From: an uncultured Flavobacteriales bacterium
Lineage (GTDB): Bacteria > Bacteroidota > Bacteroidia > Flavobacteriales > Crocinitomicaceae
Length of the DNA: 64,000 bases
Reading direction: 5' to 3'
Assembly (NCBI GenBank): GCA_946482515.1
Contig: CAMLRS010000008.1
Span: 1 to 64,000, forward strand
The translations under genes were made by a program, and so were the position numbers. Positions 50,895 through 58,874 of this stretch are shown here, one piece after another. The notes under the pieces were generated by a model, which worked only from the letters and a program-made list of their open reading frames with translations, was not told the origin of the DNA and ran no database searches. Within the stretch, counting starts at the first letter, position 1, and each line of letters begins with the position of its first letter.

Positions 50895-53015
50895 ATGAGA
50901 AAAAGCTTACTCGTCCTTACCCTGTTCATTGGAATGATCGCCCGTGCCGAAGAAGGCATGCTGATCCCGTCACTGATCGAAGCATTTGAATCCGATATGA
51001 AAGCCATGGGCATGCGTCTCACGGCAGCGGATATTTACAGCGTAAACAAATCATCGATCAAAGATGCGATCATGCATTTTGGTGGCGGTTGTACTGCCGA
51101 GCTCGTTTCGTCGGAAGGATTGTTGCTCACCAACCACCACTGTGGTTACAGCCAGGTGCAGTCGCATTCTTCGCTGGAAAAAGATTACCTCAAATACGGT
51201 TTCTGGGCGAAAAATCACGCCGAAGAATTGCCAAACCCGGGACTCACAGCCACGCGCATCGTACGCATCGAAGACGTAACTGCGGCGATTCTTTCGGGAA
51301 CAGCTGGCCTGACAGATCCGGCGGCGATCCAGCAGATTGTGACAGCCAATGGGAAAGTGCTTATGGAAGATGCGAAGCGCAATACGCATTACCAGGCCGA
51401 CATCCAGGCGTTTGATTACGGCAACAGCTATTACCTGATGGTGAAAGAAGTTTTTCTCGATGTGCGTCTGGTGGGAACACCTCCGAACTCGATCGGGAAA
51501 TTCGGTGGCGATACCGACAACTGGGTCTGGCCGCGTCATACCGGTGATTTCTCCGTTTTCCGCGTGTATGCAGGAGCCGACAACAAACCGGCGGCTTACA
51601 ACACGTCGAATGTTCCTTACAAACCGCTGCACCATTTGCCAATTGCGTTCAAAGACCGCAAAGAAGGCGAGTTTACCATGGTGTATGGATTCCCGGGAGT
51701 GACCGAACAACACCTTTCCTCCGGGAATCTGAAATACCTGATCGATCAGCAGCGCCCGATGGAAATTGACATGCGTACCAAATCACTGGGCGTGATCGAC
51801 GAGGCGATGCGGGCTTCCGATAAGACGCGCATTCAATATTCCGCCAAACAAGCACGCATTGCCAATGCCTGGAAGAAAAATATTGGTCAGATCGACGGTT
51901 TGCGCCAGCTTGATGCCGTAGGTGTGAAGCAGGAATTCGAAACGGAATACCGCAAGCGTGCCAATTCGAAAGAAGAATGGAAGCGTTTTGCGCCGATTAT
52001 CGACCAGATGAACGACCTCGTGGCGAGCAAAAGCACTTACGAATACCATTACACGCTCATGATCGAGTACCTCTACATGGGACCTGAATACCTGAAGCTG
52101 GCCCGCGGAATAGAAGATCTCGAGCGCAACTATGCAAAATACAAGGAAGCGGGCGAGCTGGAATCGCGCATTGCAACGTTGAAAAAAGGTGCGGAAGGCT
52201 TCTTCAAAGATTACGATGCAAAAGTCGATAGAGCCATTTTTGATGTGCTCACGCCGGCGTTCAAGGGCTACCTCGATCCGAAGTTTAACATCCCAAGTTT
52301 GTCCAACGACGAGCTTTCGAAAACCATTTACGCGAAATCCATCCTCGTCAACAAAGAGCGCTACCTGGCTTTCCTGGACAAGCTTTCGGACAAGACGATC
52401 AAAAAACTGTCGAAAGACCCGGGCTATACGTATTTCAAGCAATGCTGGACCATTTACCAGACGGATATTCTTCCGGGAGCGATTGCGTTCTCCAAGGACA
52501 TGGATGCTTTGTTGAAAACGTACGTGGAAGGTAAGAAAATCATGTTCCCGGATGTGAAGCAATGGCCGGATGCGAATTCCACGCTGCGCATCACATACGG
52601 AAAGCTGGAAGGCTCTGCACCGACAGACGGGATGGCTTATACTTCTCACACGACCTTGAAAGGTATCATCGCCAAGAACCAGACCGGCAACCCGGATTTC
52701 GAATTGCTGCCACGCATGCAGGAGCTGTTCGATAGCAAAGATTACGGCGATTACGCGCAGAATGGCGAATTGTGGGTATGCTTCACCGGCTCCAATCACA
52801 CAACAGGCGGTAACTCCGGCTCACCGGTGCTCAACGCCGACGGCCACCTGATGGGACTCAACTTCGACCGCAGCTGGGAAAGCACCATGAGCGATTTCCT
52901 CTTCGATCCGGCACGCTGCCGCAACATCGTGGTCGATATCCGCTATGTATTGTGGGTGATGGACAAATACGCCGGCGCGAAACACCTGGTGGATGAAATG
53001 ACCTTGGTTCGCTAA
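50895..53015 (+). CDS. S46 family dipeptidyl-peptidase, DPP11 type (Asp/Glu-specific)
   Basis: 706 residues from the ATG at 50895, which opens a clear signal peptide (MRKSLLVLTLFIGMIARA). Chymotrypsin-like S46 fold with a helical cap. Catalytic His82 is in TNHHC, the aspartate region is DTDNWVWPRHTGDF, and the nucleophile Ser641 is in GGNSGSP. Arg659 in NFDRSWE corresponds to the residue that makes P. gingivalis DPP11 acidic-residue-specific; Gly there gives DPP7. It removes dipeptides from peptides in the periplasm for amino acid use. Confidence 0.92.
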   Translation: MRKSLLVLTLFIGMIARAEEGMLIPSLIEAFESDMKAMGMRLTAADIYSVNKSSIKDAIMHFGGGCTAELVSSEGLLLTNHHCGYSQVQSHSSLEKDYLKYGFWAKNHAEELPNPGLTATRIVRIEDVTAAILSGTAGLTDPAAIQQIVTANGKVLMEDAKRNTHYQADIQAFDYGNSYYLMVKEVFLDVRLVGTPPNSIGKFGGDTDNWVWPRHTGDFSVFRVYAGADNKPAAYNTSNVPYKPLHHLPIAFKDRKEGEFTMVYGFPGVTEQHLSSGNLKYLIDQQRPMEIDMRTKSLGVIDEAMRASDKTRIQYSAKQARIANAWKKNIGQIDGLRQLDAVGVKQEFETEYRKRANSKEEWKRFAPIIDQMNDLVASKSTYEYHYTLMIEYLYMGPEYLKLARGIEDLERNYAKYKEAGELESRIATLKKGAEGFFKDYDAKVDRAIFDVLTPAFKGYLDPKFNIPSLSNDELSKTIYAKSILVNKERYLAFLDKLSDKTIKKLSKDPGYTYFKQCWTIYQTDILPGAIAFSKDMDALLKTYVEGKKIMFPDVKQWPDANSTLRITYGKLEGSAPTDGMAYTSHTTLKGIIAKNQTGNPDFELLPRMQELFDSKDYGDYAQNGELWVCFTGSNHTTGGNSGSPVLNADGHLMGLNFDRSWESTMSDFLFDPARCRNIVVDIRYVLWVMDKYAGAKHLVDEMTLVR

Positions 53016-53021
53016 CCGGAA

Positions 53022-53232
53022 AGAACGCTGCGCTTTTTGCAAAGTTCGCAGAGTTTTTATTGGTTATTTTTCTTTTGTGTAGTCCCGACTTAGGTCGGGA
53101 CGCTCCGAAATACGCTAGTACATTAAGCTTGTCTTTTGTGCCTTTTGTGGTGAAATCATTCCTGCTTCGAATCTCATTATGAGAAACGAAACCAATCATT
53201 CTTTGCGAACTTCGCGCCTCCGCGGTGAAAAA
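53022..53232. repeat. H-family words and a GTCCCGAC palindrome
   Basis: H words at about 53030-53055, 53131-53155 (CTTTTGTGCCTTTTGTGGTG) and 53197-53232 (CTTTGCGAACTTCGCGCCTC, GCGGTGAAAA). Between them GTCCCGAC and GTCGGGAC (53082-53101) form a hairpin; a related palindrome lies at 63091-63120. Confidence 0.65.
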
Positions 53233-53290
53233 GCTTTGGGCTTCATTTGTATAGCTTTTCGAATTATCTTCGAAGACAGAAAACTACTCC

Positions 53291-55441
53291 ATGAACAAAT
53301 TATTCTCCATTTCCACCCTTTTGTTCCTGTTGAATGCTTTTGCTGCAACGGCCCAGACTTCCTCCTTTGAAGTGGCCTTATTCAGCCATGAAAACAGTGC
53401 ACAAATACCCAAGCTCTCCAAAATCGAAGTAGGCATAAAGCTGCCCAACGATGTATTGGTCAAAGTCGAAAACTTCGTTAAACAGCGCATCGGCAAGATC
53501 GATCGCGTGAACCCGTTTCTGGAATGGGACCTCGACGTAGAGGCCGTGTTTACACACAAAGTTTCCGGTACTTCACACAAAGTCGACGGCTTTTTCTACC
53601 GCGAATACGAGCGCGATTTCGACAAAAACACCTGGAAGGAAAAAGGAACGATGCATCCCATGCGCATTCGTTTTGCGGCGCCACTGGCCGGTGAATGGAC
53701 CTGCGATGTAAGTATGAAAGTGCTGGGGAAATTAACCGGTGAAATGCGAACGCTGACATTTACAGTGGTCGAAAGCAGCAATCCCGGTTATATCACCGCA
53801 CACACCAACAAGCGCAACCTGCAGCTCAACGATAAGCTCATTTTTCCGGTCGGGATCAACTTCCCTTCGCCGCTTAAAGGGGTGAGCAATTACCACACAG
53901 GCCCGAACGGCGATGTGTTCCGTCCGAATGAAACGCATTGTGTCACGAAGCTGAACGAGTGGATGACCTACCACCAGGATATTGCAAACTTCCAGGAGAA
54001 GGGAGGTCGTTTCATCCGCACGCTGCAATCCGGCTGGGCGACTTTACTCGAATTCGAGAAAAAAGGCAATTATTACGACCGTCAGCCCTATGCCTGGGAA
54101 CAGGATCGCTTGCTGGAATACTGCGAACAGAACGGCATGTATGTCTACTTCGATTTCATGCAGCAGGAACCGTTTATGAAATATGGCAATTACGATATGT
54201 TCGACTGGGATTGGTCGCACTACAACGGCGATGGCAGCTATTTCGCCGATGATGCCTATCCGCCTTATTGCTATTCCGACGGGAAGAACAAAGAGCCTTA
54301 CGAAATGTTCCTCGACGAAGACGATCTGCGTTACCACGAGCAGCGTATGCGCTATTACATTGCACGCTACGGCTATTCCACCAGTATTTACCTGTTCGAG
54401 CTGTTGAGCGAGCCGTGGCACCTGAATCAGATCGGCAGTCAGACCGAGCCTATTCTCGAAGACACGCCGCTGGGCGATTCCGTTCGTAAAGCCCTCCGTA
54501 ATTACCAGGAACGCATGGCGAAATACATCAAGGAAGATCTCGGGCACAAGCAGCACCTGATCGGCGTCGATCTCTTCAATGTGACCTTATACATGGATGA
54601 AAAGTTTATCGACAAAAGCATATACTCACCACACGTCGATGTGATCTGTATCAATCCGTATTCACGTTCGCCGGAAAAATTCATCATCACGAAGAATAGT
54701 TCCAATAACGTTACCGATCCGGATGAAAACTCGATGTACAAGCTGGTCGAATACCTGCATCGAACAGCCGATAAGCCTGTCTTGATCGGAGAAGGCGGCG
54801 CTGGCGATGGCGTGGACGATTGCAGCGGTTTTCTTCCGCAGCAGATGGACATGATGAGCTTCGGTTTTACCGGTGTTGCCGGCTACAACTCGTGGGTGGG
54901 CTGGTACGCAGGTCAGGAATCGGAGTTTCCGCATATGGTGGCGTGCGACCGTTTCATGAACCAGGACAATGTACTGGCGGTTTTTGCTGATAAAGACGGT
55001 CACTGGGTGCAGGGCCGCCAGGTGGAAAAGGTCTACGCGCGCCAGCAGAAAAAAGCCAAGGAATTGCAGTATTACGTGAGCGAGAGTGGTATGTATGCCG
55101 CAGGGTATGTCAAGAACCGCACGTTGAATTATCATACCAATCGCACGGCGCCTTATTGCTTCGATGCTTCACTCGAAATTCCGTTTGACGAGAAAGCCGA
55201 TATCACCTGGAATGCCGGGACGAAAGAACTGGTAGTCGAAGGACTCAAAAAACGCCAGGATTACAGGATCGAATGGTATGATTTCCGGACCGGAAAGCTC
55301 ATCCAGACCGATTACCAGCGTTCAAGCCGATCGCGCTTCATCCTGAAATTTCCGGAGCTCAAAGTCACCGATCCAAAAGCTTTGCGACCGGTGCTGTGGT
55401 TCACAATCTCCGAGCAGCTGCCGGTGGTGCGGATTCCGTGA
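53291..55441 (+). CDS. Secreted DUF5060 glycoside hydrolase-like protein
   Basis: 716 residues with signal peptide (about 1-22). The N-terminal domain (about 25-165) is DUF5060-like, a beta-sandwich with FYREYERDF and FAAPLAGEWTCDV. The following barrel has conserved aromatic and acidic motifs of a clan-A-type glycosidase: GMYVYFDFMQQEPFMKYGNYDMFDWDW, YLFELLSEPWHL (candidate acid-base Glu after the fourth strand) and VLIGEGGAGDG (candidate nucleophile Glu). A C-terminal sandwich (about 640-716) has YRIEWYDFRTGKL. The target is probably a complex polysaccharide; the linkage is unknown. Confidence 0.82.
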   Translation: MNKLFSISTLLFLLNAFAATAQTSSFEVALFSHENSAQIPKLSKIEVGIKLPNDVLVKVENFVKQRIGKIDRVNPFLEWDLDVEAVFTHKVSGTSHKVDGFFYREYERDFDKNTWKEKGTMHPMRIRFAAPLAGEWTCDVSMKVLGKLTGEMRTLTFTVVESSNPGYITAHTNKRNLQLNDKLIFPVGINFPSPLKGVSNYHTGPNGDVFRPNETHCVTKLNEWMTYHQDIANFQEKGGRFIRTLQSGWATLLEFEKKGNYYDRQPYAWEQDRLLEYCEQNGMYVYFDFMQQEPFMKYGNYDMFDWDWSHYNGDGSYFADDAYPPYCYSDGKNKEPYEMFLDEDDLRYHEQRMRYYIARYGYSTSIYLFELLSEPWHLNQIGSQTEPILEDTPLGDSVRKALRNYQERMAKYIKEDLGHKQHLIGVDLFNVTLYMDEKFIDKSIYSPHVDVICINPYSRSPEKFIITKNSSNNVTDPDENSMYKLVEYLHRTADKPVLIGEGGAGDGVDDCSGFLPQQMDMMSFGFTGVAGYNSWVGWYAGQESEFPHMVACDRFMNQDNVLAVFADKDGHWVQGRQVEKVYARQQKKAKELQYYVSESGMYAAGYVKNRTLNYHTNRTAPYCFDASLEIPFDEKADITWNAGTKELVVEGLKKRQDYRIEWYDFRTGKLIQTDYQRSSRSRFILKFPELKVTDPKALRPVLWFTISEQLPVVRIP

Positions 55442-55499
55442 AGCAAGAGAAGTAGAAAATACTAAAGATGAAGCAGCAAAAAGATTGTGCTTTGGACGT

Positions 55500-55590
55500 T
55501 TCCCCCTTTGGAGGGGAATAAAGGGGGAGGATATGACAACTTGAGTTTAAGTTGCCATTTCTCAATCCTCATTCCTACTCCTCCGGCAAA
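55500..55590. repeat. D-family repeat up to the gldC stop
   Basis: CCCCCTTTGGAGGGG (55502 onward), GGGGGAGGATATGAC, and a right end ending at ATTCCTACTCC, which carries the gldC stop region. Confidence 0.7.
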
Positions 55591-55922
55591 ATCTCCATCT
55601 TCTCTGCAAAATGGTAGCAGTAATCGCGGAGATCTTCGGTGATTTTCGTTTCGCCGGTGGCTTTTTCGAATGTATCGGCCATGGTGAGCAAGGTCTGGTG
55701 GAAGAATTGCTTCATTTCTTCGATGCTCATGTCTTTGGTCCACAGGTCGATCTTCATTGTGTTTTTTTCGTCCGGGTTCCAGAACGAGAGGAACATGCCA
55801 CGGGCGCGTTGTGCTTCTGAGCCGGTATCGGTTGCCGACCAGCGCATCTCGATAGGAAGGTTATTGTCGTTCAATCCGACTTCAATGTTAATGGCGGATT
55901 TCTTGCTGATTTTATCGTCCAT
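55575..55922 (-). CDS. gldC: Gliding motility protein GldC
   Basis: 115 residues from the ATG at 55922. KSAINIEVGLNDNNLPIEMRWSATD, NTMKIDLWTKDMSIEEMKQFFHQTLLTMADTFEKATG and the C-terminal HFAEKMEILPEE are characteristic GldC sequence. GldC is a small cytoplasmic protein linked to gliding and to other Bacteroidota functions. It follows gldB after 5 bases. The stop lies in the right end of the D-family repeat. Confidence 0.93.
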   Translation of the reverse strand: MDDKISKKSAINIEVGLNDNNLPIEMRWSATDTGSEAQRARGMFLSFWNPDEKNTMKIDLWTKDMSIEEMKQFFHQTLLTMADTFEKATGETKITEDLRDYCYHFAEKMEILPEE

Positions 55923-55927
55923 GTTTG

Positions 55928-56938
55928 TTATTCGATTTCGTATTCTGATAAAAGTTCCGTGTAAGGCAGTTTGAGCAGTTCGGCCACGGTGATGTCGTAT
56001 TGTTCCATATAGCTTTGTACGATGCGCCAGCCCAGGAATTGGCCGAGACGATCCGGGCCTTTTTCCGGCAAACCGGCCGTGAAAGGTGCTTCGCGCAACA
56101 GGTTGCTTTGTACCTTTTCGCTGGTTTCGAACAGCAGCTTCTGATCCACGAGGTATTGCCAGAAGTCGCGCTCGTTGTCCATCGCCCATTGGTAATCAAG
56201 TGCCGAATAGCGCATGATGAGGTGTTTCTCCATTTCCGGGAAAGCGGCCTCCGTCAGGTAAAGGATTTTCCCCCAGCGGATGATTTGGGAAATGTTGTTC
56301 GTTCCTTCCTGTTCCGGCAGCACATGCGTCATGATCCACGCAGTAAGAGCATCGCGCTCGAGGTATTCCGGAGCAAATGCTTTTTTGATCCATTCCGGGT
56401 ATTCCCGTGAAGGCAATTCCCGGATCACGTCTGTTTTTTCGCCCAGGTAGCGTTCCAGTCCTATGGCCAGGTCGTTTTCCGTACAGAAAGCACTGCTGGC
56501 ATAGAACGAGTTCATGAAAACGATGTGCTTCGGCAGTTTTACATCCGGAAGATGCGCTTTCAGATGACGGAAACCTTCGGTGATAACCGCTTCATTCGCC
56601 GAAAGATCAGGAAACTTCTCTGCAATGCGCTTTTCCACCCGAACGATGTAAGCATCCTTACGGAAACGATCCACGGCGTTCACCATGCCGGTGTCGGTAA
56701 CCATTCCTGCCCCCAGGCAATAGCCCAGCTCATAATCGATGATTTCCGGAATATCGACCCGCCATTCGAGTATCGCGGCCTGCAGCCGATCTTTTTCCGT
56801 ATGAACGATCAGCGAGTCGAGGTTGCGGTAATCAATGGCCACATCTACGCCACTGGTATCCACATCCAGCGCATCATGCGAGCAGGCTCCCAGCAGGAAC
56901 ACCAGCAACAGCGAACAGAAAAAACCGGCTTGTTTCAT
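55928..56938 (-). CDS. gldB: Gliding motility lipoprotein GldB
   Basis: 336 residues. Signal peptide with lipobox LLGAC (Cys19). The mature protein, with IDYRNLDSLIVHTEK, VFMNSFYASSAFCTENDLAIGLERYLG, REYPEWIKKAFAPEYLERD, and WGKILYLTEAAFPEMEKHLIMRYSALDYQWAMDNE, matches GldB, an envelope lipoprotein required for gliding and stability of the motility/secretion complex. It forms a pair with gldC. A near-leaderless TAnnTTTG box precedes the ATG. Confidence 0.93.
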   Translation of the reverse strand: MKQAGFFCSLLLVFLLGACSHDALDVDTSGVDVAIDYRNLDSLIVHTEKDRLQAAILEWRVDIPEIIDYELGYCLGAGMVTDTGMVNAVDRFRKDAYIVRVEKRIAEKFPDLSANEAVITEGFRHLKAHLPDVKLPKHIVFMNSFYASSAFCTENDLAIGLERYLGEKTDVIRELPSREYPEWIKKAFAPEYLERDALTAWIMTHVLPEQEGTNNISQIIRWGKILYLTEAAFPEMEKHLIMRYSALDYQWAMDNERDFWQYLVDQKLLFETSEKVQSNLLREAPFTAGLPEKGPDRLGQFLGWRIVQSYMEQYDITVAELLKLPYTELLSEYEIE

Positions 56939-56942
56939 GGCC

Positions 56943-56950
56943 CAAAAATA
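56943..56950 (-). promoter_or_regulatory. -7 box TATTTTTG, near-leaderless
   Basis: On the minus strand TATTTTTG ends four bases (GGCC) before the gldB ATG at 56938. Confidence 0.6.
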
Positions 56951-56959
56951 CGACTTTTG

Positions 56960-57135
56960 GATTGCAGGACATCAAGATTTCAGGATATCAGGACGTGAAG
57001 ATGTGTGATTCTTGATGTTGAATGTTTGATTGTCCTTTTACCGACTAAGACTGTCTACTGGCGACAGACGACCGGAAGACTGGAGACTGAATGACAGAAG
57101 ACTAACATCGAACTTCAAACTTCCAACTGTTAACT
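56960..57135. repeat. Compound repeat block (C, G, B, A)
   Basis: C words (GCAGGACATCAAGATTTCAG), a G word (TGATGTTGAATGTTTGATTG), B words (CCGGAAGACTGGAGACTG) and A words (AACTTCAAACTTCCAACTG) fill the divergent gap between gldB and the barrel gene, ending before its promoter. Confidence 0.7.
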
Positions 57136-57158
57136 ATATGAAATTCACCGAAACAGTT

Positions 57159-57166
57159 TATATTTG
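57159..57166 (+). promoter_or_regulatory. -7 box TATATTTG
   Basis: Exact TAnnTTTG match 25 bases before the ATG at 57192. Confidence 0.55.
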
Positions 57167-57191
57167 ACCTCAATAATTACTATAGGAAAAC

Positions 57192-58022
57192 ATGAAGAAA
57201 TTGATACTTACAGCGGTGTGCGCTGGGTTTTCACTGGCACTATTCGCACAGGATGGAGAAAAAAAGGTTCAGCTGGGTATGGCTTACCAGTTCGGATTGA
57301 ACTTCAACAAGCCTGGCACTAAAGTGATCAGCCGCGATGGAGCAGGTGTGCAGAACATGATCGGAATGAACATGAACTACAGCTTCACACCGAATATCGG
57401 GTTCTTTACTGGAGTTGAGTTCGACTTCGAATCCTTCCGTTACAGTGTAAAATCAACAGATAAGGTGTACTACCGTTACGTAGATTCCAAAATCTACCAG
57501 AAGGAAGACGGAACAGACGGAACAACATTGTTCAACCTGCAAGACCGCAAGCAGAAAGCCATCTACGGAACGATTCCGACCATGTTGCTTTTCCGCACGA
57601 ATATGATCGGTTCTTTCCGTTACTATGGAAAATTCGGTGCCCGTACCAGCTTCCTGCTGTCTACCAACACTAACGACCGTGGTTTTACATTCAGCAACAA
57701 CACACCGGCTGGGACAGCAGTTTCTGCGACCAACGATAACATGAAAACAAAAGGCGACATGTTCTTCATGCGTTCGTCTATCGGTTTGGCTGCCGGAGCA
57801 GAATGGAACTTCACAGGAAATACATCTGTGTTTGCTGAAGTAGGATTCTACTATGGCTTTACACCTGTACACAACGGTGAAGCGATCGGTGGCGACGATA
57901 AAGAACGCAACATGACACTCTTCCAGAATACAAGAGACGGTGTGGCGCTTTCCGCAGACGATTACCTGACACTTTCCGCAAAACAAAAGCAGATCGTGTT
58001 CAAAGTAGGTATCCTGTTCTGA
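57192..58022 (+). CDS. Outer membrane beta-barrel protein
   Basis: 276 residues. Signal peptide (about 1-19, ending LFAQ). The mature protein begins VQLGMAYQFGLNFNKPG and alternates strands such as MNMNYSFTPNIGFFTGVEFDFESF and AEVGFYYGFTPVHNGE, ending VFKVGILF with a terminal Phe. It fits the PorT/OMP_b-brl type of Bacteroidota barrels; cargo unknown. A strong hairpin terminator follows the stop. Confidence 0.85.
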   Translation: MKKLILTAVCAGFSLALFAQDGEKKVQLGMAYQFGLNFNKPGTKVISRDGAGVQNMIGMNMNYSFTPNIGFFTGVEFDFESFRYSVKSTDKVYYRYVDSKIYQKEDGTDGTTLFNLQDRKQKAIYGTIPTMLLFRTNMIGSFRYYGKFGARTSFLLSTNTNDRGFTFSNNTPAGTAVSATNDNMKTKGDMFFMRSSIGLAAGAEWNFTGNTSVFAEVGFYYGFTPVHNGEAIGGDDKERNMTLFQNTRDGVALSADDYLTLSAKQKQIVFKVGILF

Positions 58023-58044
58023 TCGCTAAAAAAAAGAAATGGGT

Positions 58045-58080
58045 ATCCCGCCTCCGTCCCGACGGAAGGCGGGATTTTTT
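58045..58080 (+). terminator. Strong terminator after the barrel protein
   Basis: ATCCCGCCTCCGTC (58045-58058) pairs with GACGGAAGGCGGGAT (58061-58075) with one bulge, followed by six T. Confidence 0.88.
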
Positions 58081-58094
58081 GTAGTTTTAAACCC

Positions 58095-58874
58095 ATGAAT
58101 AATCCGGAAAAGGTCATAGAATACATCGCCGGCTGGCTCAATAACTATTGCGAACAGGCTGGTATGAAGGGCTTTATAATTGGAATTTCCGGCGGGATCG
58201 ATTCAGCCGTAACCTCCGTGCTGTGCGCCCGCACCGGGAAAGACGTGATAGCGGTTACCATGCCTATCCGCCAGACGAAAGCCGAATTTGACCGTGCCAA
58301 CGAGCACATCGCCTGGCTGCAGCAGCATTTTCCGAATGTTCGCTCTGCCACCGTCGATCTCACGGAAACCTTTACCTCCTTTGAACAGGCAGTTGGCAAC
58401 ACCGTTGAGGATCATCACCTGGCCATGGCCAATTCACGCGCACGCCTGCGCATGACGACACTTTACGCGCTTGGACAAGTGAATGGCCTGCTGGTTGCCG
58501 GAACGGGGAATAAAATCGAAGATTTCGGGATCGGATTTTACACCAAATACGGTGACGGAGGTGTAGATCTCAGTCCAATCGCCGACCTCGTGAAAACCGA
58601 AGTAGGAGAGCTTGCTGCGGTGTTGGGAATCGTACCATCTATTCGTTCTGCCAAACCCACCGACGGACTCTGGGAAGACGGACGTTCGGACGAAGACCAG
58701 ATCGGTGCCACCTATCCTGAGCTCGAATGGGCGATGACCTTTACGGGTGACGAGACATTATTAAACGAACGCCAGCGCGAAGTAGTGGCAATTTATCGCC
58801 GCTTGCACCGTTTAAACAGGCATAAGATGGAACCCATACCGGTATGCGAAATACCCGAAAACCTAAAAAAATGA
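58095..58874 (+). CDS. nadE: NAD+ synthetase, ammonia-dependent
   Basis: 259 residues, the short single-domain type without a glutaminase. Amidates nicotinate adenine dinucleotide to NAD+. The ATP pyrophosphatase loop FIIGISGGIDSAV (Ser32-Ser37) is intact; ARLRMTTLYALGQVNGLLVAGTGNKIEDFGIGFYTKYGDGGVDLSPIADLVKTEV and RSAKPTDGLWEDGRSDEDQIGATY are conserved NadE blocks. Ammonia must come from solution or another protein. Its stop overlaps the M48 gene start by ATGA. Confidence 0.96.
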   Translation: MNNPEKVIEYIAGWLNNYCEQAGMKGFIIGISGGIDSAVTSVLCARTGKDVIAVTMPIRQTKAEFDRANEHIAWLQQHFPNVRSATVDLTETFTSFEQAVGNTVEDHHLAMANSRARLRMTTLYALGQVNGLLVAGTGNKIEDFGIGFYTKYGDGGVDLSPIADLVKTEVGELAAVLGIVPSIRSAKPTDGLWEDGRSDEDQIGATYPELEWAMTFTGDETLLNERQREVVAIYRRLHRLNRHKMEPIPVCEIPENLKK

